This document shows, one piece after another, positions 15,385-23,513 of a stretch of DNA of 64,000 nucleotides; positions within the stretch are counted from its first letter, which is position 1, and each line of letters opens with the position of its first letter. The stretch covers positions 2,852,001 to 2,916,000 of the forward strand of contig OZ254079.1 of assembly GCA_965267475.1 (NCBI GenBank), given 5' to 3'. This stretch comes from JBCBKU01 sp965267475. GTDB taxonomy: Bacteria; Pseudomonadota; Alphaproteobacteria; Rhodobacterales; Rhodobacteraceae. Below the pieces are notes generated by a model. That model did no database searches. It was not told where the DNA came from and was given only the letters and a program-made list of their open reading frames with translations. The position numbers and the translations under genes are program-made.

Positions 15385-15804
15385 ATGAGCAGTTTGAGAA
15401 CAATCCTTGGGTCTGTCACGCTGTTCGTCGCGACCGTCGCAGACCCGATCGTCGCAACCGCCTTGCCCGTTTCGCCAAGCGAGCGCGCCATGGCTTTCGC
15501 CCAGTGCACCGGGCGGTACTCGGCCGAAGCGGCCCATGCCCGACTTTTCGATGGGGCCATCTCGGAGCAGGCCGAGCTTCGCCGCGCCACATTTGAAGCG
15601 CTGCTGTCCGCCGTTCTTCCCGATGCGGTGGATTACGGGATGCCGGAAGAGCTTCCGATGTCCTGGCGCGTCACGGCCAAGGCCAATCACGCCAGGCTCT
15701 TGTCGACATCGGTCTTCAATATGGCGCCCGAACGCGCCGACCGCGCGCGCGACGCCGCAACGCAGTATATCGCGGCCTGCGACGCTCTTCTTCTCGGCGC
15801 CTGA
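15385..15804 (+). CDS. Small secreted protein of unknown function between cobS and cobT
   Basis: 139 aa, not recognised. The N-terminus SLRTILGSVTLFVATVADPIVATA looks like a signal peptide (split: SLRTILGSVTLFVA, TVADPIVATA). The mature part is helical and has just two cysteines, in AQCTGRYSAEA and AACDALLLGA, spaced to form one disulfide in the periplasm. It lies 124 bp after cobS and 40 bp before cobT on the same strand, so it is probably cotranscribed. There is no reason beyond context to tie it to cobalt. Confidence 0.7.
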   Translation: MSSLRTILGSVTLFVATVADPIVATALPVSPSERAMAFAQCTGRYSAEAAHARLFDGAISEQAELRRATFEALLSAVLPDAVDYGMPEELPMSWRVTAKANHARLLSTSVFNMAPERADRARDAATQYIAACDALLLGA

Positions 15805-15844
15805 CCCCTTGCCTTTCGGCCCCGGCGCGTGATCTATCAGCGCC

Positions 15845-17722
15845 ATGGCCAACCCGAATGACAATCCGGCCGATCCGTTCAAAAAGGCGCTGGCAGAAGC
15901 CACCAAAACGCTTGCCGATGATCCGGATCTGACCGTTTCCTTTTCTGTCGACCCGCCCGGTATGACAGAGGACGGCGTGCGCCTGCCACAGGTCAGCCGC
16001 CGCATGAACCGACAAGAAGTCCTGCTGGCGCGCGGCACTGCGGATGCCTTCGCCATGCGGAAACGCCACCACGACACGGGAACGCACACGCGATACGCGC
16101 CTCAGGGTCAGATGGCCCGGGATCTCTACGAAGCGATGGAAAGCGCGCGGGTGGAAGCGGTCGGCGCCCGCGAAATGCCAGGCGCCCTGTCGAATATTGA
16201 CGTCAAGCTTGAGGCTGAGGCCGAGCGCAAGGGCTATGGCGCCATCACCGACGCGGCCGAAGCCCCGCTGGCCACGGCAGCCGGATACCTGATCCGGCAT
16301 CTGGCGACCGGTCGCACGCTGCCGGAGAACGCGGCCAACGTGATGGAGCTTTGGCGCGGCTATATCGAGGATAAAGCGGGCGGCACGCTGGAAGATCTGG
16401 AAGCCACCTTGGCTGACCAGGCGGCTTTCGCCCGGTTCGCACGGCAGATCATCGACGATCTGGGGTATGGCGATCAGTTGGGCGACGATCCCGACGCTGA
16501 GGACCCCGACCAGGAAGACGGCGCCGAAGGCGACGAGGACGACACCGAAAATCCGGACGCGCAAGGCGACGACAACAGCGAAAGCGACGAATTGGATGCG
16601 GCCCCGGACAGCAGTCAGGACGCCGAACAGGATCCGAGCCAGGCGCAAGTGTCGCTTGACGAAATGGCCGAGGCCGAGATGGGGGATGAGGCGGAACTGC
16701 CCGAGGGCGAAAGCCCGCTGGAACCGCCGCCCCCTGCCCCGCCATCCGAGGCCGACCCGAATTACTGCATCTTCTGCGATGACCATGACGAGGAAATCGC
16801 GGCGGAAGAGCTTGCCGAACCGGCCGAACTGGAACGGCTCCGAGCCTATCTCGACCAGCAGCTTGAACCCCTAAAGGGGGCGGTCAGCAGGCTCGCCAAC
16901 AAACTGCAACGCCGCTTGCAGGCCCAGCAGAACCGCAGTTGGGAATTCGACCGCGAAGAAGGCATTCTGGATGCCGGACGGCTGGCGCGCGTGGTGGCCA
17001 ACCCGACGACGCCGCTGTCGTTCAAGGTCGAAAAGGACACCGATTTCCGAGACACGGTTGTATCGCTTTTGCTTGATAACTCGGGCTCGATGCGGGGCCG
17101 TCCGATCTCGATCGCCGCGATCTGTGCCGATGTTCTGGCGCGGACGCTTGAGCGGTGTCAGGTCAAGGTCGAAATCCTGGGCTTCACCACCCGCGCCTGG
17201 AAAGGCGGGCAGGCCCGCGAAAAGTGGCTGGCCGAGGGTCGGGCGCAGCATCCCGGGCGGCTGAACGATCTCCGCCATATCGTGTACAAATCTGCCGATG
17301 CACCCTGGCGGCGGACCCGCGACAATCTGGGTCTGATGATGAAAGAGGGCCTGCTGAAGGAAAACATCGACGGCGAAGCGCTGGAATGGGCACATCGCCG
17401 GATCGCGCACCGGCCCGAGGCGCGGAAGGTCCTGATGGTGATCTCGGACGGCGCACCTGTCGACGACTCCACCCTGTCGGTGAATGCCGCGAACTATCTT
17501 GAAAAGCACCTGCGCGATGTGATCGCCATGGTCGAGCGGCGAAAGGCCGTCGAACTCATCGCTATCGGCATCGGCCATGACGTGACGCGGTACTATGACC
17601 GCGCGGTGACCATCACCGATGTCGAACAATTGGCCGGTGCGATGACAGAGCAGCTTGCCAGCCTGTTCGACAGCGACCCCCGGTCCCAGGCACGCATGGT
17701 CGGCCTGAAAAAGGCCAGCTGA
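15845..17722 (+). CDS. cobT: Aerobic cobaltochelatase subunit CobT
   Basis: 625 aa, typical. The N-terminal third resembles CobT helical sequence (VSRRMNRQEVLLARGTADA, LIRHLATGRTLPENA). A long acidic, Asp/Glu-rich region lies at about 215-300, followed by a cysteine-bearing segment NYCIFCDDHDEE. The C-terminal VWA domain has the MIDAS motif DNSGSMRG (about residue 411) and VISDGAPVDDSTL. CobT forms a ring with CobS that powers cobalt insertion by CobN. Its TGA overlaps the pepP ATG by one base, so translation of the two is probably coupled. Confidence 0.96.
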   Translation: MANPNDNPADPFKKALAEATKTLADDPDLTVSFSVDPPGMTEDGVRLPQVSRRMNRQEVLLARGTADAFAMRKRHHDTGTHTRYAPQGQMARDLYEAMESARVEAVGAREMPGALSNIDVKLEAEAERKGYGAITDAAEAPLATAAGYLIRHLATGRTLPENAANVMELWRGYIEDKAGGTLEDLEATLADQAAFARFARQIIDDLGYGDQLGDDPDAEDPDQEDGAEGDEDDTENPDAQGDDNSESDELDAAPDSSQDAEQDPSQAQVSLDEMAEAEMGDEAELPEGESPLEPPPPAPPSEADPNYCIFCDDHDEEIAAEELAEPAELERLRAYLDQQLEPLKGAVSRLANKLQRRLQAQQNRSWEFDREEGILDAGRLARVVANPTTPLSFKVEKDTDFRDTVVSLLLDNSGSMRGRPISIAAICADVLARTLERCQVKVEILGFTTRAWKGGQAREKWLAEGRAQHPGRLNDLRHIVYKSADAPWRRTRDNLGLMMKEGLLKENIDGEALEWAHRRIAHRPEARKVLMVISDGAPVDDSTLSVNAANYLEKHLRDVIAMVERRKAVELIAIGIGHDVTRYYDRAVTITDVEQLAGAMTEQLASLFDSDPRSQARMVGLKKAS

Positions 17723-19515
17723 TGTTTCAGACATTCGAGGCGACGACGTCCCCCGATCAAGGCCCGCCGCGACTGTCGGCGCTTCGGGCCGAGATGGCGC
17801 GCGACGGCGTGGCGGGTTTTCTTGTGCCGCGTGCGGATGCCCATCAGGGCGAATATGTCGCCCCGGCAGACGAACGGCTGTCCTGGTTGACCGGGTTCAC
17901 CGGCTCTGCCGGGTTCTGCGCCGTCCTGGCCGATATGGCCGGGATATTCGTCGACGGCCGGTACCGCGTGCAGGTGCGCGCCCAGACCGCGGATGTTTTC
18001 ACACCGGTCAACTGGCCCGAGACCAAGCTCGGCCCCTGGTTGGCCGAACGGCTGACCAAAGGGGACCGCGTGGCGTTTGACCCCTGGTTGCACACGAAGC
18101 GAGAGATCGACGGGTTGGACAAGGTGCTGACGCCCATCGGCGTGTCCCTGAAGCCCAGCGAGAATCTGGTCGACCGGATTTGGGAAGATCGGCCCGCCGC
18201 ACCAAGTGCACCCGCATTTGCCCATCCGATCGAACTGTCTGGCCAGCGCTCGCCCGAGAAAAGGGAAGCAATCGCGGAACTCCTGCGAGAGGCCGGTCAA
18301 AAAGCCGCGGTGCTGACGCTGCCCGACTCCATCGCCTGGCTTTTGAACATTCGGGGCGGGGACATCCCACGCACGCCGGTCATGCACGGCTTTGCGATCC
18401 TTCATGAGACCGGGCGCGTCAGCCTGTTCGTGGACCCGAAGAAGGTGGAAGCCCTGGGACCTGACCCAGATATCGACATCCTGCCGCCAGCCGCTTTCCT
18501 TGGGGCATTGGCCGATCTCGAAGGACCGGTTCGGGTCGACAAGGCCAGCGCACCCTATGCGGTTTCGGCAGCGCTTGAAGATGCAGGTGTGGCGATTGCC
18601 TGGGGCGACGATCCCTGTGCCCTGCCCAAAGCGAAGAAGAACTCGGTCGAACTGGCGGGGGTTCGGGCGGCCCATGACCGCGATGCAGTCGCCATGGTCC
18701 AGTTTCTGGCCTGGCTTGACGCAGAAGCACCGAAAGGCGGCCTGACCGAGATCGATGTGGTCAAGACGCTGGAGGCCTTCCGGCGGGAGACAAACGCGCT
18801 TCACGACATCAGCTTTGAAACCATCGCAGGCGCAGGCCCCAACGGCGCAATCGTCCACTATCGCGTGACGGATGAAACCAACCGGAAGGTTGCGCCCGGC
18901 GAACTGCTTCTGGTCGATTCCGGCGGCCAATATGTTGACGGCACAACGGATATCACCCGGACGGTTGCCATCGGCCCACCGGGCGGGGACGAGATCGCCG
19001 CCTTCACCCGCGTTCTGCAAGGCATGATCGCGGTGTCCCGGCTGCGGTGGCCACGCGGGCTGGCCGGGCGCGATCTGGATGCAGTGGCGCGCGCGCCCCT
19101 TTGGATGGCGGGCCAGGACTATGATCACGGAACCGGGCATGGGGTCGGGGCGTTTCTGTCAGTGCATGAAGGGCCGCAGCGCCTGTCGCGGATCTCAGAG
19201 GTTCCGCTGGAAGAAGGTATGATCCTGTCGAATGAACCGGGGTACTACCGGGAAGGCGTCTTCGGAATCCGGATCGAAAACCTGGTTGTGGTTACCAAGG
19301 CCCCCGAAGTCGAAGGGGGCGATGGGCGCGACCAATTGGCGTTTGAGACATTGACGTGGGTTCCGATAGACACCCGTCTGATCGACGTGGGGCTGTTATC
19401 GCCTGGAGAGCGGGATTGGCTGAACGCCTATCACGCCGAGGTCCGTGCAAAACTCAACAGTCAGGTCTCGGGGCATGCCGCCGACTGGCTAGAGGCATCG
19501 ACCCAGCCTATATGA
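17722..19515 (+). CDS. pepP: Xaa-Pro aminopeptidase (M24B, aminopeptidase P)
   Basis: 597 aa, the length of the long (eukaryote/alphaproteobacterial-like) APP1 type with two creatinase-like N-terminal domains (about 1-310) and the pita-bread catalytic domain. The dinuclear metal ligands are visible: two Asp in LLVDSGGQYVDGTTDITR, His in GTGHGVG, and Glu in LSNEPGYY and IRIENLV. It removes N-terminal residues preceding proline in cytosolic peptides. It overlaps cobT by one base. The gene symbol refers to the enzyme class; strict orthology to E. coli PepP is not implied. Confidence 0.92.
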   Translation: MFQTFEATTSPDQGPPRLSALRAEMARDGVAGFLVPRADAHQGEYVAPADERLSWLTGFTGSAGFCAVLADMAGIFVDGRYRVQVRAQTADVFTPVNWPETKLGPWLAERLTKGDRVAFDPWLHTKREIDGLDKVLTPIGVSLKPSENLVDRIWEDRPAAPSAPAFAHPIELSGQRSPEKREAIAELLREAGQKAAVLTLPDSIAWLLNIRGGDIPRTPVMHGFAILHETGRVSLFVDPKKVEALGPDPDIDILPPAAFLGALADLEGPVRVDKASAPYAVSAALEDAGVAIAWGDDPCALPKAKKNSVELAGVRAAHDRDAVAMVQFLAWLDAEAPKGGLTEIDVVKTLEAFRRETNALHDISFETIAGAGPNGAIVHYRVTDETNRKVAPGELLLVDSGGQYVDGTTDITRTVAIGPPGGDEIAAFTRVLQGMIAVSRLRWPRGLAGRDLDAVARAPLWMAGQDYDHGTGHGVGAFLSVHEGPQRLSRISEVPLEEGMILSNEPGYYREGVFGIRIENLVVVTKAPEVEGGDGRDQLAFETLTWVPIDTRLIDVGLLSPGERDWLNAYHAEVRAKLNSQVSGHAADWLEASTQPI

Positions 19516-19572
19516 GATGAAACAGCGATACCGGTCGGAGATGCTCCGCCCCGGGTAAGGGAGTTATGTGCG

Positions 19573-19917
19573 ATGGCCGACCATATCACGATCACGAAAG
19601 CCGATGGCATCTGGACCGTCCGCGCGGGCGGCGCGGTTCTGGGCGAGACCTCGAACGCGCTGGAATTGTCGGAAGGTAGCTATGCCCCGGTGATTTATTT
19701 TCCGCGCGATGACATTGCAATGGCATTTCTGGACCGCACCGAGAAGACCACACATTGCCCGCACAAGGGGGATGCGAACTATTTCTCGATCGTGACGAAA
19801 AGCACGGTCCTGAAGGATGCGGTCTGGACCTATGAGAACCCGAAAGACGCCGTTGCCCGCATCAAGGACCATCTGGCCTTTTATCAAAGCGACACAGTGA
19901 CGGTCGAAAAGATCTGA
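19573..19917 (+). CDS. DUF427 domain protein
   Basis: 114 aa. The DUF427 pattern is clear: VRAGGAVLGETSNALEL, PVIYFPRDDIAMAFL, TTHCPHKGDANYFSI and AVWTYENPKDAVARIKDHLAFY. The family is small, soluble and of unknown function; the CPHKGDA loop is its most conserved part. It follows pepP by 57 bp on the same strand with GGGAG about 10 nt before the ATG. Confidence 0.9.
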   Translation: MADHITITKADGIWTVRAGGAVLGETSNALELSEGSYAPVIYFPRDDIAMAFLDRTEKTTHCPHKGDANYFSIVTKSTVLKDAVWTYENPKDAVARIKDHLAFYQSDTVTVEKI

Positions 19918-19979
19918 AACCTGGCGCTTGTTCGCCGCCCTGGCGCGCGCGTAGCGAAGCGTCGGACCGGAGGGACGGC

Positions 19980-20075
19980 ATGCCAAAGGGCCCCGATCCC
20001 GCCCGTGAATGGGCGGCGGGGTTTGGACGTGTCACGCCGACCCGTTGGGGAGACGCAGATCCTTGGGTGGCTTGA
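19980..20075 (+). CDS. Candidate 31-codon small protein
   Basis: ATG at 19980 with GGAGGG 6 nt upstream, a near-ideal ribosome binding site, in an otherwise empty 343-bp gap. The product has 31 residues and is rich in Trp, Gly and Pro: it starts MPKGPDPAREWAAGFGRV and ends TPTRWGDADPWVA. No membrane helix is present. The three Trp and lack of frame decay argue for a real peptide; its shortness and lack of any recognised relative argue for caution. The rest of the gap (20076-20260) shows nothing convincing. Confidence 0.45.
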   Translation: MPKGPDPAREWAAGFGRVTPTRWGDADPWVA

Positions 20076-20260
20076 GTGACCCGGCCGACCGGACCAGACC
20101 CAAAACGCCCAATCAGAGCGATTCAGGCTGATTTGGAACCGCCCCCCTTTGGGATCAGCGGGCAATTCCGTGCATCGATGCGGGCGCGGTTATCGTCGAC
20201 AGCGGTTAACGCGGGGTGGCGCGACCGCACGCAGCCGGACCCGAAGCGCCGCGGGCTGGG

Positions 20261-21949
20261 CTAGCTGTGCTCTTCCGCCGCAGTCGCGGCCAAGGCCCGG
20301 TTATAGGCCTTCAACGCATCAACCTGGAACAGCGCGCCAAGGATTTCCGGCGCCTCGCCTTTCGCACCGAGTGCAACGACCGCAAGGAAACGCCGCTCGG
20401 TCCGGTCGAACATCGGCATCGCGTCTTCCAGCGTCGCGTTGCCTTCGATCATGTGCCCCTGTTCGATGGCGGCCCAGATTTCATCCATAGAGACATTCTT
20501 TGGATCGTCGGGTTTCCGCATGACGTTCGAGACCCGGAACATTGCCAGCAAATAGGCCTGGGGTCCGGCGGCCAGATGAATGTTGCGTCGTTCCAGTTGA
20601 GTCAGGAAAAAAGAGCGATCCACCAGACGCGAGGCCAGTGCGGTCGAAGTCGAGACCGCCACCATCACCGCAAGCCCGGTCTGCCAATCGCCCGTCAGCT
20701 CGAACACGATCAAGGTGGTTGATATGGGCGCGCCCAAAACAGCCGCTGCCACGGCCCCCATCCCGGCCAGGGCATAAAGCGATTCAGATCCTGACACCTC
20801 CGGGAAGAACCCCGTGGCGATCAGCCCAAAGGCCAGCCCGGTCAAAGCCCCGATCATCAACGACGGCGAAAACACCCCGCCCCCCATGCGGCCCGCGATG
20901 GTGATCGCCGCCGCCGCGACTTTGAGAATCGTGAAGATGATCGCTTCCCGCAACACAAGCGAACCGGTCAGCGCGGCCGATGTCGTCTCGTATCCAACGC
21001 CGATGATATGCGGATACCCCAAGGCGAGAACGCCCAACAGCGCGCCCGCGCAGGCCGGGCGCAAGAACCGGGGCACGCCCGATGCGGCCTGGGCGCGGTT
21101 CGCCACGGTCTCAGTCCAGAAGATCGCTCGCATGAAGATCCCGGCCACGGCTCCGGCGACAAGCCCAAGGATCAGAAAGGCAGGCAGTTCGACATAGAAT
21201 TCCAGAACGTTCATGTCGCTTAGCCGGAACTCGGTCACATCGCCAAAGGTCAGGCGGCTGATGACCGTGCCTGCGGCCGAGGCCACGACGATGGGCGCGA
21301 AGGCATGCACGGCGAAATGCCGCAGCACGACCTCAAGCGCGAAGATCGCCCCCGCAATCGGCGCATTGAACGAAGCCGAAACCGCCGCTGCAACGGCGCA
21401 GCCCAAAAGATCTCGGCCGGTGATCCCGTCTGCCCGGATCCGATTGGACACCCAAGTGGCGACCACGCCGGCCAAGTGCACGACCGGTCCTTCCCGTCCC
21501 GACGACCCGCCGGATCCAAGGGTGATCATCGACGCGGCGGCCGAGGCCAATCCGGCGCGCGTTTCCACCCGTCCATTGTGAAGCGCCGCACCTTCGATGA
21601 CATCGGCCACCGACCGGACGCGCGCATCGTTGGTGAACCGGTGCAGGATCAGCCCGACCACCAGCCCGCCAATGGTCGGGATCAGGACGATCCAATACCA
21701 TTCCAGCTTTTCGGCTGCCGTGATGATCATTCTTGGATCATCGGTTCCGTAAAGCGTGGTTTGCAGGGTCTCGATGCCCCAGCGAAACAGCACCGCCGCA
21801 AAGCCCGCGACAATCCCGATCGCCAGGGCGATGAACCAGAACTGGATCTGCCCCGGGCCCTGTTCGCGCAACGTCGCCCATGCCGATTTGATCAGCGAGG
21901 TATATTCCTCGACAAAGCGCATGACCCGCGATTGCTCGGGCGTTGCCAT
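20261..21949 (-). CDS. CLC family chloride channel/transporter with C-terminal CBS-like region
   Basis: 562 aa. The CLC membrane core covers about 35-440. The gating glutamate is Glu153 in GREGP, and GGGVFSPSL is the third selectivity loop. The first loop (GSGIP in E. coli ClcA) is degenerate here (RSVAD). At the position of the E. coli proton glutamate (Glu203) this protein has Val207 in FALEVVLRH, as in channel-type CLCs, so it may conduct Cl- without H+ exchange (inference). The C-terminal ~110 residues resemble a CBS-type regulatory region (VSMDEIWAAIEQGHMIEGN). It is divergent from the dehydrogenase gene. Confidence 0.92.
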   Translation of the reverse strand: MATPEQSRVMRFVEEYTSLIKSAWATLREQGPGQIQFWFIALAIGIVAGFAAVLFRWGIETLQTTLYGTDDPRMIITAAEKLEWYWIVLIPTIGGLVVGLILHRFTNDARVRSVADVIEGAALHNGRVETRAGLASAAASMITLGSGGSSGREGPVVHLAGVVATWVSNRIRADGITGRDLLGCAVAAAVSASFNAPIAGAIFALEVVLRHFAVHAFAPIVVASAAGTVISRLTFGDVTEFRLSDMNVLEFYVELPAFLILGLVAGAVAGIFMRAIFWTETVANRAQAASGVPRFLRPACAGALLGVLALGYPHIIGVGYETTSAALTGSLVLREAIIFTILKVAAAAITIAGRMGGGVFSPSLMIGALTGLAFGLIATGFFPEVSGSESLYALAGMGAVAAAVLGAPISTTLIVFELTGDWQTGLAVMVAVSTSTALASRLVDRSFFLTQLERRNIHLAAGPQAYLLAMFRVSNVMRKPDDPKNVSMDEIWAAIEQGHMIEGNATLEDAMPMFDRTERRFLAVVALGAKGEAPEILGALFQVDALKAYNRALAATAAEEHS

Positions 21950-22040
21950 CCCAAACGTCCTCTATCGGCCAGCGATCCCGGGCTTTCGAACGTTGCCCGT
22001 ATCGCCTACGCTCGTCCGGACGCATCAAAGGACCCACAGG

Positions 22041-23417
22041 ATGGATCTTTCCGCAGCCACGACCAAGCTTCAGTCTTTGTTAGGCGAACGCTTCAGCCGC
22101 TCCAAGCCCGATCTTGAAGCCCATGGCCGGTCTGAGACCCATTTTCCACTGGTGACGCCCGATGCGGTGGTCTTCCCGGTCTCGACGGACGAGGTCAGCC
22201 AGATCGTCCGCATTTGCGCGGCCCATAAAGTCCCGGTGATCGGCTTCGGCACAGGCACGGCGCTGGAAGGGCACACATTGGCGATCCGGGGCGGGATCAG
22301 CGTCGACTTTCGCGAGATGAACAAGGTTCTGGCGGTCAACCCCGAGGATATGGATTGCGTTGTGCAGCCCGGTGTCACCCGGGAAGCGCTGAACGAAGAT
22401 CTGCGCGCGACCGGTCTGTTCTTCCCTGTGGATCCGGGGGCCAACGCGTCGATTGGCGGTATGACCTCGACACGTGCCTCGGGCACCACAGCAGTCCGCT
22501 ATGGCACGATGCGCGATCGCGTGACCGGGCTTGAGGTCGTGCGCGCCGATGGTTCGGTCATCCGGACCGGCACGCGGGCGCGGAAATCCTCGGCGGGTTA
22601 CGATCTGACATCGCTGTTTGTCGGCTCGGAAGGGACCCTGGGCCTGATTACCGAAATCACCTTGAAGCTCGCGGGGGTCCCCGAAGCGATCTCGGCGGCG
22701 ACGGCCGCGTTTCCGTCGGTCGAGGAAGCGGTCGATGCGGTCATCCTGACGATCCAGTCGGGCATCCCGATGGCCCGAATTGAGTTGGTCGATACCGGAA
22801 GCGTGCGCGCGGTCAACGCCGTGGCTGGCTTCGATTTCGTCGAAAAACCCCACCTTCTTCTGGAGTTTCATGGCAGTGACCGCGCTGTGGCGGAAGATGC
22901 CGAGCGGTTCGGCGAGATCGCGAAAGAGTTCGGCGCATCGGATTTCGAATGGTCCACAAAGACCGAAGATCGGAACCGGCTTTGGAAGATGCGGCACGAA
23001 GCTTATTGGTCGATCCTGTCCTACCGACCGGGGTCGAAAGCATTGGTGACCGATGTCTGCGTGCCGATTTCACGCCTGGCCGAGGCGATCAGCGCGGCCC
23101 AGCAGACAATCGACAAGGCCGGGCTGGAAGGCCCGATCCTTGGCCATGTGGGCGATGGTAATTTTCACGCGATCATCCTGATCGACGACGGCGATGCGGC
23201 GGCGCTGGACCGGGCAAAGGCAGTTTCGCACAATCTGACCGAACTCGCCCTGGATCTTGGCGGCACGGTCACCGGCGAACATGGCGTGGGTATGGGAAAG
23301 CTGGACTACATGGCTCAGGAACACGGGCCCGCCTGGACCATGATGAGCGAGATCAAGCAAAGCCTCGATCCCGACGGCATCATGAACCCGGGCAAGCTCG
23401 TGCGGCAGAACCGCTAA
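22041..23417 (+). CDS. FAD-linked 2-hydroxyacid dehydrogenase (D-lactate dehydrogenase cytochrome / GlcD type)
   Basis: 458 aa from the ATG at 22041; the frame is open further upstream but that part overlaps the divergent CLC gene. The N-terminal PCMH-type FAD domain has VSTDEVSQIVRICAAHKVPV, FGTGTALEGHT and PVDPGANASIGGMTSTRASG (quoted in part). The C-terminal cap has LGHVGDGNFHA and the end motif GEHGVGMGKLDYM, with LDPDGIMNPGK. Enzymes of this group oxidise D-lactate, glycolate or related acids and pass electrons to cytochrome c or quinone. glcE/glcF are absent, which favours the single-subunit D-lactate type. Confidence 0.88.
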   Translation: MDLSAATTKLQSLLGERFSRSKPDLEAHGRSETHFPLVTPDAVVFPVSTDEVSQIVRICAAHKVPVIGFGTGTALEGHTLAIRGGISVDFREMNKVLAVNPEDMDCVVQPGVTREALNEDLRATGLFFPVDPGANASIGGMTSTRASGTTAVRYGTMRDRVTGLEVVRADGSVIRTGTRARKSSAGYDLTSLFVGSEGTLGLITEITLKLAGVPEAISAATAAFPSVEEAVDAVILTIQSGIPMARIELVDTGSVRAVNAVAGFDFVEKPHLLLEFHGSDRAVAEDAERFGEIAKEFGASDFEWSTKTEDRNRLWKMRHEAYWSILSYRPGSKALVTDVCVPISRLAEAISAAQQTIDKAGLEGPILGHVGDGNFHAIILIDDGDAAALDRAKAVSHNLTELALDLGGTVTGEHGVGMGKLDYMAQEHGPAWTMMSEIKQSLDPDGIMNPGKLVRQNR

Positions 23418-23424
23418 CCCCCAT

Positions 23425-23448
23425 TTCGTCTTGGTAAATATGCTCCCG
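23425..23448 (+). repeat. Intergenic repeat motif, copy 1 (TTCRTCTTGG type)
   Basis: The 24-nt stretch starting TTCGTCTTGG and ending CTCCCG matches 41384-41407 at about 19 of 24 positions. In both places it lies outside genes and just before a GC-rich hairpin. I recall similar sequences between genes of other Rhodobacterales but cannot verify this here. Confidence 0.45.
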
Positions 23449-23460
23449 CCAGAGGCGGTC

Positions 23461-23513
23461 CGCCCTTTCCTGCGGGACGGGGCGGCCGGGTGGGCGTCCC
23501 GCAGGAAAGGGCG
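23461..23513. terminator. Strong bidirectional terminator hairpin
   Basis: CGCCCTTTCCTGCGGGAC (23461-23478) pairs perfectly over 18 bp with its complement at 23496-23513, enclosing a 17-nt loop. It lies exactly between the dehydrogenase stop (23417) and the recN stop (23514). No T tract follows on either strand, so it may act by blocking or by protecting 3' ends. Confidence 0.75.

Noticed and set aside
17593..19140. A 515-codon minus-strand frame opposite pepP
   Set aside because: Shadow of pepP: the plus strand has clear metal ligands and family motifs, the minus frame has none.
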